From Saccharothrix sp. S26 (GTDB lineage Bacteria; Actinomycetota; Actinomycetes; Mycobacteriales; Pseudonocardiaceae): a DNA stretch of 64,000 bases. Shown in pieces: positions 50,232-58,182 of this stretch (positions are counted from its first letter, which is position 1; every line of letters begins with the position of its first letter). The stretch is from assembly GCF_021390395.1 (NCBI RefSeq), contig NZ_JAJUWT010000021.1, forward strand, positions 124,001 through 188,000, read 5' to 3'. The notes beneath the pieces are model-generated. The model was not told the DNA's origin and ran no database searches. It saw only the letters and a list, made by a program, of their open reading frames with translations. The translations under genes and the position numbers were made by a program.

Positions 50232-50478
50232 CGACCGAGCACGGCACGGGTTCGGTCCGCCGTTCCGCGGCCGACCGGCTGCGCAGCACGTCGGCGAGCA
50301 CATCGGCCTCCTCCCACCCCAGCACGACGGTCTGCGCGGGGGTGTCCGGGTCCTCCGGTCCGAAGACGAACAGGCGGCGCACGCCGTGCTGCACCAACAC
50401 GGCCAGCCGCTGCCCACCCCTGGTGGTGAAGTGGTGCGCGGTGCCGACACCCGGCACGGTGCTGCGAACGGTCTCCAC
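50191..50478 (-). CDS. KhtT-like N-terminal domain protein (95 aa)
   Basis: Starts METVRSTVPGVGTAHHFTTR, which lines up with VEVTPLPGIGTRQDFTIRTG of the KhtT-like protein at 44693. The following strands also align (RLAVLVQHGVRRLFVFGPED against RIGVITHRDGKVELIVSRPD). The TrkA-C domain is absent and replaced by a short basic tail. GGGAG precedes the GTG at about 9 bases. It may act as a stand-alone regulatory domain. Confidence 0.68.
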   Translation of the reverse strand: METVRSTVPGVGTAHHFTTRGGQRLAVLVQHGVRRLFVFGPEDPDTPAQTVVLGWEEADVLADVLRSRSAAERRTEPVPCSVVRARSARRGSRSG

Positions 50479-50688
50479 GCCTCAGCTCCCTCTCGTCCAG
50501 GCCGACGGGCTCACTGCCAGTGTCGGCGTCCCGGCCGACCGCCACCATCCGGTGCGACACCCATCTGGCGGGCGCACGGGACGTGCACGCCGTTGCGCCG
50601 TGAGCGTTGTCCGGCATCCGCTACGTTGTCGACGGGCCACCCCATGCGGTTCGCCACGGAACCGCGGCAGCGCGCGAAAGGCGGGCGG

Positions 50689-53187
50689 ATGGACGCGGCG
50701 CAGGCGATTTCCCTGGTATCCGACCGGATCCGGTCCCACGGCCTCGACTACCCGGTCGCGGAGCTGATCGCCGATCCCTTCTGGGCGTGCTGGTGCGTCT
50801 ACGCGCCGGTGATGGTCACCGACCCGGCGCCGGACGAGGACGAGCCGGTGACGCGGTCGGTGTTCCTGGTGAGCCCGGGCGGGCGCGTCGAGGAGGTGTC
50901 GTCGACCGAACCGGCGCGGGACGCGCGCTCGCACTTCGAGGAGGCGTGCCTGTGGTTCGCCGCGAGCGAGCCCCCGGTGGCGGGCGCGGACCGCTTCGCC
51001 GGTCCCACGCAACCGGACTTCGGCCGGCACGTCCGGCCACGCCCGCCCCGCCGGCCCGCCGCGCACGACTTCCGGGCCGTCGAAGCCTTCACCCTGGCGC
51101 TGGCCCACGAGCGCGACTTCCCCCGCTGGCTCGTGGACCGCCTGCGCGAGGCGGGCGACCTGCTCGGCGGCGTCGGCCACCTGGTCGCCCGGCGGCCGGA
51201 CACGTGGGCGGCCGAGCACCTGGTGGAGCTCGTCGAGACCGACGAGGACGGCAGCGGCGGCGTCCCGACGGCGGTGTGGCGGGACTGGCCCCCGGTCGAC
51301 CCGGCGAGCCTGCCCGACGTGGACCCCGAAGGGTGGCTGCTGGTCCCCGGCGAGGTGGTGTGCGAGTACCTGGAGCCCTTGGACGCCGGGTCGGACGCCG
51401 CGGCCCGCCTGGCCGACACCCTCGACGACCTCGTCCGGCGGGCGCCGAGGTGGCGGTCCTGCGGTGTGGCCGAGCTGCTCCCGTCCTTCGTCCCGCTGCG
51501 CCGTGACGCCCGGGTGGACGCCGACGTGGAGGAGCTGCGCCGGCTCGCCGCCGAGGAGCCGGCGGACGACCGGTTCGGCGCGCTGTTCGCGGCGCCCTCA
51601 CCCGACGACCCGGACGTGCGGGCGCTGCTGCGCCTCGCGATCGACGCCGAGCAGCGCGGCCGTGACGTCGTCGACGTCGACGCGGCGGGCACGGCCGCGT
51701 ACCGCCGCGTCCTCGACCGCCTCGGCCTCGTCTCCGAGCACGACTGGTTCGGCGTGGTGTTCGAGGCCGACGAGGACGACCCGTACCCGCGGCGCGCCAC
51801 CGCGCCGACCCCGGACCCGACCCCGGACGGCGCGGTCGTCACCAGCGCGCGGGACGCGATCGCCTCGGTGGTGGAGTGGGTGCGGGCCCGCGGCCTGGAC
51901 TACCCCACCGAAGGACTGGTGGCCGACCGCTTCGAGGCCGGCTGGAGCGTGTACGCGCCGGTGGAGGTCGACGAGAGCGACCCGATGGCGTTCCTCGACC
52001 TGCCGGTCGGCCGGTCGGTGTTCCTGGTGGGCGACTCCGGCCGGATCAAGGAGACCTCCGGCTCCGTCCCGCCGCGGCAGGCGGAGGAGCAGTTCATCGC
52101 CGAGGAGCGCGCCGCGGACGACCTGTTCGACCTCGAATGGGCGGCCGTGCGGCTCAAGGAGGAAGGCGCGATCCAGGACTTCACGATCGTCGACACCCCT
52201 CCGGACGAGGTGATCGCCGCGAGCGCTTCCCGGTTGATCGAGCCGATCGTCCAGCAGTTGGCCCTGGTGGGACCGGCGGGCTGGCGGCGGTTCGGCGCGG
52301 TGTTCACCTGCACCGTGTCCGCCGCGGCGGGCCGGGTGCGGTTCTGGACCGACCAGCCGAACGAGGTGGTGGCCGTCCCGGAACCGATCATGGCGTTGGT
52401 CCGCCGGCAGCGCGAGGTCGCCGCCCGGATGCCGGCCGGGCCGTGGTGGCGACTGCTGCTGACCGTCACCCACCACGGCGAGACGACCGTGGAGTACGAC
52501 TACGGCGACCGGCCGCTCCCGCCCGAAGACCTCCTGCCCGCCGCGCACTACCGCGACGACCTGGCCGCCTACCCGCGCGCCCACGTGCCGTCCTGGCTCG
52601 CGGACCACGTCGCCACCGCCGACGGGCCCGGGACGACGCTGGACACCGCGTTCGGTTCGAGGCGGCTGCGCGCCGACTCCCGGGAGATCACCTACGGCGA
52701 CCGGTCGCTTCCCTTGGACCGGATCGACTGGGTCCGGTACCACGACACGCACACCACGACGAAGCGCTTCCTCGGCCGCAGCTCCCACGAGGGCATCTGG
52801 TACTTCTCGCTGGGCCGCTACCCGGCCACCTCCACCGACACGATCGAGCTGGAGTTCACCACGGAGGGCCGGGACGCACCGCCGCCGGACGCGTGGGCGT
52901 TCCTGGTGGACCTGGCGCGCCGCGAGCTGGAACCGCGGCTGGTCGCCCGGTTCGCCGACCGGGTCCGCCGCGGCGAGACCGTGGACGTCGCCGGCCTGAG
53001 CGTGGGCCGGGAGGGTGTCACGAGCGGACGGACGTCCCTGCCGTGGCCCGCGGTCGGCGACGTCCGGCGCGTGGACGGTCGGTTGGGCATCTTCCGGCCG
53101 GGCGAGCCGGAACCGGCGATCCAGGTGCCGTTGTCGAACGTCAACGCGGTGCTCCTCCCGGCGCTGCTCGCCGCCGTGCGCCGGTGA
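50689..53187 (+). CDS. Large soluble protein with duplicated N-terminal domain and C-terminal PH-like domains
   Basis: 832 residues, no signal peptide. A roughly 90-residue unit occurs twice: residues 1-90 (VSDRIRSHGLDYPVAELIAD; TRSVFLVSPGGRVEEVSS) and about 385-475 (VVEWVRARGLDYPTEGLVAD; GRSVFLVGDSGRIKETSG). It resembles YrhB-like immunity-type domains. Residues about 580-645 show DYGDRPLPPEDLLPAAHYRD. The last 190 residues look like two PH-like strands (SREITYGDRSLPLDRIDWVR; GVTSGRTSLPWPAVGDVRRV). ATG 50689 is used; ATG 50644 is possible. Lies next to a WXG100-type cassette, so a link to polymorphic toxins or immunity is possible but unproven. Confidence 0.65.
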   Translation: MDAAQAISLVSDRIRSHGLDYPVAELIADPFWACWCVYAPVMVTDPAPDEDEPVTRSVFLVSPGGRVEEVSSTEPARDARSHFEEACLWFAASEPPVAGADRFAGPTQPDFGRHVRPRPPRRPAAHDFRAVEAFTLALAHERDFPRWLVDRLREAGDLLGGVGHLVARRPDTWAAEHLVELVETDEDGSGGVPTAVWRDWPPVDPASLPDVDPEGWLLVPGEVVCEYLEPLDAGSDAAARLADTLDDLVRRAPRWRSCGVAELLPSFVPLRRDARVDADVEELRRLAAEEPADDRFGALFAAPSPDDPDVRALLRLAIDAEQRGRDVVDVDAAGTAAYRRVLDRLGLVSEHDWFGVVFEADEDDPYPRRATAPTPDPTPDGAVVTSARDAIASVVEWVRARGLDYPTEGLVADRFEAGWSVYAPVEVDESDPMAFLDLPVGRSVFLVGDSGRIKETSGSVPPRQAEEQFIAEERAADDLFDLEWAAVRLKEEGAIQDFTIVDTPPDEVIAASASRLIEPIVQQLALVGPAGWRRFGAVFTCTVSAAAGRVRFWTDQPNEVVAVPEPIMALVRRQREVAARMPAGPWWRLLLTVTHHGETTVEYDYGDRPLPPEDLLPAAHYRDDLAAYPRAHVPSWLADHVATADGPGTTLDTAFGSRRLRADSREITYGDRSLPLDRIDWVRYHDTHTTTKRFLGRSSHEGIWYFSLGRYPATSTDTIELEFTTEGRDAPPPDAWAFLVDLARRELEPRLVARFADRVRRGETVDVAGLSVGREGVTSGRTSLPWPAVGDVRRVDGRLGIFRPGEPEPAIQVPLSNVNAVLLPALLAAVRR

Positions 53188-53190
53188 CGG

Positions 53191-54078
53191 TCAGCCCCCG
53201 TGCCGCAGCGCGGTGGCGATGACGTCCGCGCGAGCGGCGTGCAGGGCCTGCGCCGCGGTCTGCCCCGTCGCCGCCAGGTAGGCGTCGACCAGCCGGTTGC
53301 CGGCGGCGTACCCCGCCCCGGTGGGCAGGCCCACCGGGGTCGCACCGAAGCGCTCGGCGTGGCGGTCGCCGTGCACCCAGGCGGTGAAGTTGTGCATGCC
53401 GGTCACGTCGAGCCCGGTCAGCACCTTCTCGAACACCGCGTCGTCGTGCAGGTGGGGCACGCCGATGCGGGTGTGGCCGAGCTCGTCGCCGTAGAGCTGG
53501 CGGGCGAACGCGTCGGCCAGGCCCTCCGAGACCACGTGCTCGCCGACCGTGACGGTCGCCGGGTCCCACACCACCCCGCCGGGGCTGTAGCGCAGGTTGT
53601 GGTTGAGCTCGTGCACGGCGGTGGCCTCCAGCCGGTCCACGTTCTCCGGGAAGGGCCACAGGGTGATCAGGACGTAACCCGACATGCCGCCGTTGCCGGT
53701 GACGCCCAGGCTGTGGTCCACGAAGTGCGCGTCACCGGGATCGCCGAGCACGAGCAGCACGGTGATGTCCGGGGCACGCAGGTCGGGCGTCGCCTCCAGC
53801 TGCACGGCGAGCGCGGAGTCGAGGGCGGCTTGCACCCGCTCCCACGCCCCGGCCCGCTCCAGGGTCTCCACGGCGTCCAGGCACCGGTCCTCGTCGCGGT
53901 CGAGGGGGAACCCGGAGCCCATCCGGTGCATGGCCACCAGGTCGACCTCGCCCGGGAAGTACCGGTACATGCCGCTCATCGGGTCGAGCATCGCGCGCAG
54001 CAGGTCGGCACGCTCCCCGGCGGGGGCCCGCAGCACGCGCCTCATCGCCGAGCACGTGTCCAGAACGGTGATCGTCAT
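53191..54078 (-). CDS. DUF2268 putative zinc metalloprotease
   Basis: 295 residues, no signal peptide. The zinc site is H156-E157-L-N-H160, with the third ligand E185 in VVSEGLADAFA, typical of DUF2268 peptidases. MSGYVLITLWPFPENVDRLE precedes it. The promoter TTGACC, 19 bases, TACGGT (complement of 54112-54117 and 54087-54092) places the transcript start about 1 base from the ATG, i.e. near leaderless. It converges with the large duplicated-domain gene after 3 bases. Confidence 0.82.
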   Translation of the reverse strand: MTITVLDTCSAMRRVLRAPAGERADLLRAMLDPMSGMYRYFPGEVDLVAMHRMGSGFPLDRDEDRCLDAVETLERAGAWERVQAALDSALAVQLEATPDLRAPDITVLLVLGDPGDAHFVDHSLGVTGNGGMSGYVLITLWPFPENVDRLEATAVHELNHNLRYSPGGVVWDPATVTVGEHVVSEGLADAFARQLYGDELGHTRIGVPHLHDDAVFEKVLTGLDVTGMHNFTAWVHGDRHAERFGATPVGLPTGAGYAAGNRLVDAYLAATGQTAAQALHAARADVIATALRHGG

Positions 54079-54086
54079 GTCCGGGG

Positions 54087-54117
54087 ACCGTAGACAGTGA
54101 CGTAACGAGAGGGTCAA
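54087..54117 (-). promoter_or_regulatory. Promoter of the DUF2268 gene
   Basis: TTGACC (54117-54112) and TACGGT (54092-54087) on the minus strand, spacing 19 bases. The -10 lies 8 bases before the start codon. Confidence 0.5.
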
Positions 54118-54235
54118 ACCGCCGGCGCAAGCCCACGACCGGCGGCGCGAGCCGATTCCCGAACCGCCGCGAGGTCGCCGGGGACTTCCAGTAGCCTGCT
54201 TGGCGCTGGCAGTGTCGGAGTGCGGGGGGCTTGCG

Positions 54236-54772
54236 GTGACGGACCGGCAGCAGCGGCTGCGGGACATGATGCGGTCGTTCGAGGAACAGGCCGCGAAGGC
54301 GGGCGAGTTGCAGCAGGTGATGCAGAACCTGCGCGGCGTGGGGCGCAACCGGGACGGCTCGGTCACGGTGACCGCCGCACCGTCCGGCGCGGTGCTGGGC
54401 CTGCGGCTCGGCCCCGGCGCGATGGCCCGCTCGCACGTGGCGTTGCAGCAGGAGATCCTGGACGCCATCCGGATGGCCACGCAGAACGCGGCGCAGCAGC
54501 TCGACGCGGCCGTGGCGCCGATCCTGGGCGACCGGTTGGCCGAGTTCAAGCGCGGGATGGCGGCGTCCGGGGTGGAGCCGATCATGCCGTCCGCGCCACC
54601 GCCCCCCGGTCCGCCCGCGCCCGGGCCCGCCCCCGTCGCGCCGCCCGCGCCCGCCCCGTCCACGGGTCCGGTTCCCCCGCCGCACGCGCCACCGCCCGTG
54701 CCGCCGCGGAACCGACCGGCGCGTCCGGCGGTCGAAGACGAGGACGAGCCGCCGAGCACGTACCTGCGTTGA
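54236..54772 (+). CDS. YbaB/EbfC-family protein with proline-rich tail
   Basis: 178 residues. Residues about 10-115 are the YbaB/EbfC fold (RQQRLRDMMRSFEEQAAKAG; SVTVTAAPSGAVLGLRLGPG), a small dimeric DNA-binding-like domain that in actinomycetes often heads WXG100/ESX-associated operons. The tail (about 125-165) is almost all Pro and Ala, then an acidic end. GTG with a run of Gs upstream. A -10-like TAGCCT lies at 54192-54197. First gene of a six-gene cassette. Confidence 0.82.
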   Translation: MTDRQQRLRDMMRSFEEQAAKAGELQQVMQNLRGVGRNRDGSVTVTAAPSGAVLGLRLGPGAMARSHVALQQEILDAIRMATQNAAQQLDAAVAPILGDRLAEFKRGMAASGVEPIMPSAPPPPGPPAPGPAPVAPPAPAPSTGPVPPPHAPPPVPPRNRPARPAVEDEDEPPSTYLR

Positions 54773-54782
54773 GGGGGAACTG

Positions 54783-55109
54783 GTGACTTTCGAGGTGATG
54801 CCGGAGGCGTTGACCGCCTTCGCGGCCGGCAGCGAGAGCCTGGCCGAGAAGTTCGGCGCGCTGGCCGGGCTGCTGGAGCAGGCCAGGGTGGACGACCAGT
54901 GCTTCGGCCCGATCGGCGACGCCGTGGGGCTGAGCAGCGGCTACTTCTCCAGCCTCGACGAGTGCCGGCAGTTGGCCACCGACGCGCAGGAGTTCCTGAA
55001 GCAGACCGGTGAGCAGCTGCGGCAGAGCTTCGAGCTGTACCAGGGCGTCGAGGACGGCCTGTCGCAGGGCTTCACCCAGATCGGCGACGGCCTGGGCGGT
55101 GGCCGGTGA
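54783..55109 (+). CDS. EspC/WXG100-related secreted-substrate-like protein (108 aa)
   Basis: A helical-hairpin protein: MTFEVMPEALTAFAAGSESL ... a turn at FGPIGDAVGL... and a long second helix, size and pattern of ESX secretion-associated (EspC/WXG100-like) proteins. The Gly-rich end (GDGLGGGR) is typical. The GTG overlaps nothing upstream (10-base gap) and its stop overlaps the next start (GTGA). No ESX core genes (EccC ATPase etc.) are in the window. Confidence 0.75.
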   Translation: MTFEVMPEALTAFAAGSESLAEKFGALAGLLEQARVDDQCFGPIGDAVGLSSGYFSSLDECRQLATDAQEFLKQTGEQLRQSFELYQGVEDGLSQGFTQIGDGLGGGR

Positions 55110-56245
55110 ACGCGGGTCCGGGCACGTTCGCCGACCTCAACGGCGGCGAGCAGAAGAACTGGTTCGAGCAGGCCGCGGGCCGCGGCAGCTCGGGCATCGG
55201 CGCGTTGCAGGACCTGGCCGACGCCACCAGCCCGCCGGAGATGGCGGCGGCCGGCATCTCCGGCCGCATGGAGCTGCTCCAGACCCTCGCCAGCCCCGGT
55301 CAGGCGCTGCTGGACAACGGCCTGGGCTTCCTGGTGTCGATCGTGCTCAGCCCGCTCATCGAGATCGCGGAGTGGGCCATCGGCGACCCGGAGCAGATGC
55401 GCGCCACCGGCAACGGCTGGGAGCAGGTCGCCACCTGGCTGGACGAGGTCGCCGAGGCCGAGGGCCGGCGCGCGGACGCCACCGCCGGCCTGTGGGTCGG
55501 TGCGGCGGGTGACGCGTTCCGCAACCAGATCACCGAGTTCAGCGCCGGTGTGTCGGCGCTCGCGGAGGACGTGCGCGGGCTCAAGGAAACGCTGGACATG
55601 ATCGCCGAGCTGTTCGACATGTTCGTCGAGTTCGTGATCCAGATCCTCACCGAGCTGATCATCGGGCTGATCGTGCAGTGGCTGGCCGCGCTGGCGGCCT
55701 CGTGGATCACCGCGGGCGGCTCGGTCGCGGCGGCGGGCGCCACGACGACGGTGCAGGTCGGCAGCACGGGCATGCGGATCACCATGCGGGTGTCGAAGCT
55801 CCAGATGGAGCTGTTCAAGATCGTCAAGAGGCTGGAGGCGCTGCTGGTCCGCCTGCGCGGCCCGTTGCGCCAGGTCATCCAGCGGATGAACGGCCTGCGC
55901 GGCGGCAACATGGCCCAGCAGTTCGCGGGCCGCCACCTCGGCGCGAACCCGCTGGTCAACGTCGTCACGAGGGCCGACGACGTGACGCTGGCCTCGACCA
56001 CGGGCAACCGGTTCATGCAGGGCATCACCGGTGAGGGCGCGCTGGCGGGCAACATCAGTCAGACCGTGCTGAGCGGGATGCTCGGCGGGCAGACCAGGGT
56101 CGGCGGCGCGGCGTTCAGCGCGGGCGTCGACGCCGCGATCGACGGCGGGATCAAGTTCGGCACGGACGCCGCTCACGACGCCGCGCAGGGCAAGCCCTCC
56201 GAGGAGGAGCGGCGGGACGCGCAGGAACGCGGGTTCGCCTGGTGA
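55106..56245 (+). CDS. WXG100/LXG-like large protein with hydrophobic central segment
   Basis: 379 residues. Residues about 105-175 form a WXG100-like hairpin (WVGAAGDAFRNQITEFSAGV contains the W-x-G motif). A hydrophobic stretch follows (LFDMFVEFVIQILTELIIGL; IVQWLAALAASWITAGGSVA), and the C-terminal part (about 265-379) has no recognisable toxin motif; it ends in a charged tail (PSEEERRDAQERGFAW). This resembles CpnT-type amino-terminal domains without the toxin domain. GTG overlaps with genes on both sides by 4 bases. Confidence 0.7.
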   Translation: MNAGPGTFADLNGGEQKNWFEQAAGRGSSGIGALQDLADATSPPEMAAAGISGRMELLQTLASPGQALLDNGLGFLVSIVLSPLIEIAEWAIGDPEQMRATGNGWEQVATWLDEVAEAEGRRADATAGLWVGAAGDAFRNQITEFSAGVSALAEDVRGLKETLDMIAELFDMFVEFVIQILTELIIGLIVQWLAALAASWITAGGSVAAAGATTTVQVGSTGMRITMRVSKLQMELFKIVKRLEALLVRLRGPLRQVIQRMNGLRGGNMAQQFAGRHLGANPLVNVVTRADDVTLASTTGNRFMQGITGEGALAGNISQTVLSGMLGGQTRVGGAAFSAGVDAAIDGGIKFGTDAAHDAAQGKPSEEERRDAQERGFAW

Positions 56246-56925
56246 AGCTCGACGGGGCACTGGCCCTGCGCCAGTCGTGGTGCGCGCCGGACGAGCCGAT
56301 CCTGCTGTGCGCGCCCGTGGGCACGACCAACACCGGCTTCGACGTCGACGGCCTGGACTGGTGGGGCGAGCCGCGCCGCGGGATCGGCGGCAAGGCGCTG
56401 CGCGCCCTGGGCACCGCGGCGGCCGCGGTGACCGCCGGCGGACCGCGTGACCAGGCCCAGTCGCCGCCGAAGGCCGTCGTGTTCGGACCCGGGCCGGACG
56501 CGATCGCCGTGGCGCCCGGGCTGGCCGTGCGGGAGCGGTCCTTCGCATGGTGGGTGCTGACGCCCCGGCGGATGGCCTGGGTGCGCACCGACCCGGAGCC
56601 GCCGGCCGGCGAGGCCCAGCCGGACAAGTCGGTGCTCGACCAGGTGCTGGGCTTCGCCAAGAGCGCGCGGGACGCGTTCGCGGGCAAGGACCGGTTCCCG
56701 GCGCACGTCCCGGTCGAGACCGCGGACGTGGTGCCGGTGGTCGAGGTGCCGCGGAAGCGGATCACCGGGGTCGCCGTCGCGCAGCGCAAGCTGCCCTACG
56801 ACTACACGCCCGGCACGGTCCACGTGCTGCGGGTCTCGCTCGTGGACGGGTCGGGCGTCGACGTCGTCGGCGGCCACGAGCCCGCCCACGCGCACCGACT
56901 GCTCGCGCTGGTCAACGGCCGGTAG
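56242..56925 (+). CDS. Hypothetical protein of the WXG100-type cassette (227 aa)
   Basis: No signal peptide or membrane helix. It contains a beta-rich pattern with paired 'WVLTPRRMAWVRTD' and 'RITGVAVAQRKLPYDY' strands resembling a PH-like or DUF-type surface. No known family recognised. The GTG overlaps the preceding stop, and the next gene follows after 12 bases, so it belongs to the operon and may be an accessory or immunity factor. Confidence 0.65.
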   Translation: MKLDGALALRQSWCAPDEPILLCAPVGTTNTGFDVDGLDWWGEPRRGIGGKALRALGTAAAAVTAGGPRDQAQSPPKAVVFGPGPDAIAVAPGLAVRERSFAWWVLTPRRMAWVRTDPEPPAGEAQPDKSVLDQVLGFAKSARDAFAGKDRFPAHVPVETADVVPVVEVPRKRITGVAVAQRKLPYDYTPGTVHVLRVSLVDGSGVDVVGGHEPAHAHRLLALVNGR

Positions 56926-56937
56926 GGGACGACGAGG

Positions 56938-57570
56938 GTGCCGAAGAACAGGCTCAAGATCGGCGAGCTCGCCCAGCGGCGCTGGGTCGGGCCCGGTGAG
57001 CAGGTCGTCTGGGTGGTCGACCCGGAGGGGCACGTCGGCAGCACCGTCGGGCCGACGCGCGCCGCGCCGCACCCGACCGGGACGCGACCCCTGGCCGTGC
57101 CGGAGCCGGAGTGGCCGTTGCCGACCCGCGCGGTGGCCGAGGGGCGGTTCCACCACGACGAGTGGGCGCACGACCCGGCGGTGTGGGCGTGGGCCCACGC
57201 CCAGCGCCCGGACCAGGCCGCGGCCCGGTGGGCGGACCTGTTCACCGCCGGCCGGGACGAGTGCCGCCTGCTGCTGACCAACCGGCGTCTCGCGCTGGTC
57301 GTGGACGGCGAGGCGACCCGGCCCGCCGCGCCCGCGTCCGGTGGTCTGCTCGGTCGCGTCCGCGGCCTCGGCCAGGCGCAACCGGACGTGCCGCCGCTGG
57401 TGACGTGGTGGGAGGCCCCGGTCGGCACGGCCCGGTTGGACGCCGTGCCGCTGGGACGTCAGGTCCAGCCCGAGTGGTTCGTGCGCATCGCCTTCTCCGA
57501 CGGCTCCACCTTCGAGCTCCGCGACGCCCAGGCCGAGCAGTCCCTGCGCACCGCCCGCGCCAACCTCTGA
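56938..57570 (+). CDS. Hypothetical protein of the WXG100-type cassette (210 aa)
   Basis: Starts MPKNRLKIGELAQRRWVGPG. Its middle and end (LLLTNRRLALVVDGEA; EWFVRIAFSDGSTFELRDAQ) resemble the strands of the preceding gene's product, which suggests the two are distantly related and possibly heteromeric. Soluble; no catalytic motif. GTG start, 12 bases after the upstream stop. Confidence 0.62.
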   Translation: MPKNRLKIGELAQRRWVGPGEQVVWVVDPEGHVGSTVGPTRAAPHPTGTRPLAVPEPEWPLPTRAVAEGRFHHDEWAHDPAVWAWAHAQRPDQAAARWADLFTAGRDECRLLLTNRRLALVVDGEATRPAAPASGGLLGRVRGLGQAQPDVPPLVTWWEAPVGTARLDAVPLGRQVQPEWFVRIAFSDGSTFELRDAQAEQSLRTARANL

Positions 57571-57636
57571 CCGCCCGCTCACGGCGGCGGGGAGGACGGG
57601 GTCGGTCCGACCACGTACTCGGTGGGAGGTGGGGAC

Positions 57637-58182
57637 ATGTACCCGGTTCATCGCTCGATCGTGGTGTTCGACGTCGCCGGCTTCGGCCGGCTGGACAACC
57701 TCGCCCAGTTGCGGGCGCGGGAGACCCTGCGCAGCGTGGTGCGCAGGGCGTTCCGCGCCGCCGGGGTGCGGTGGTGGCGGCTCGTCGTGGCCGACCGGGG
57801 TGACGGGCTGATCCTGGTGGTGCCGGCTTCGGTGTCCAAGGTGGACCTGCTGGACCCGCTCGTGCCCCGGCTGGTGGCCGAGCTGGCGGCGCGGCCGGAG
57901 CGGGTCCGGCTGCGCATGGCGGTGCACGCGGGCGACCTGGACCGCGACCGGCACGGCTGGACGGGCACGGACCTCGTGACCGCGTGCCGGCTGGTGGACA
58001 GCCCCGCGCTGTACCAGGGCCTGCGCGACCGGCCCGACGCCGACCTGGTGGTGATCGTGTCCGAGGCCGTCCACCGGGCCGTCGTGCGGCACGGCTACCG
58101 GGGGCTGCGGGCCGTCGACTTCCAGCCGGTCCGGGTGGTGCGGAAGGAAGTCGACGAGCCCGCCTGGGTGCACGTGCCCTAG
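57637..58182 (+). CDS. Class III nucleotidyl cyclase-like (CHD-type) protein
   Basis: 181 residues beginning MYPVHRSIVVFDVAGFGRLD. The pattern 'VFDVAGFG' (metal-ligand Asp) and 'VADRGDGLILVVP' (second Asp after a turn) matches the cyclase homology domain; the purine- and transition-state-binding residues are not obvious, so it may be a degenerate or regulatory cyclase-fold protein. Such domains in Streptomyces-type genomes are often stand-alone. GGGAGGTG lies about 6 bases before the ATG. Its stop overlaps the sigma-factor stop by CTAG in a tail-to-tail arrangement. Confidence 0.75.
   Translation: MYPVHRSIVVFDVAGFGRLDNLAQLRARETLRSVVRRAFRAAGVRWWRLVVADRGDGLILVVPASVSKVDLLDPLVPRLVAELAARPERVRLRMAVHAGDLDRDRHGWTGTDLVTACRLVDSPALYQGLRDRPDADLVVIVSEAVHRAVVRHGYRGLRAVDFQPVRVVRKEVDEPAWVHVP

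Noticed and set aside
56242..57570. Toxin catalytic domains in the WXG100-type cassette
   Set aside because: No nuclease, NADase or ADP-ribosyltransferase motif is visible in either protein; only beta-rich unknown domains.
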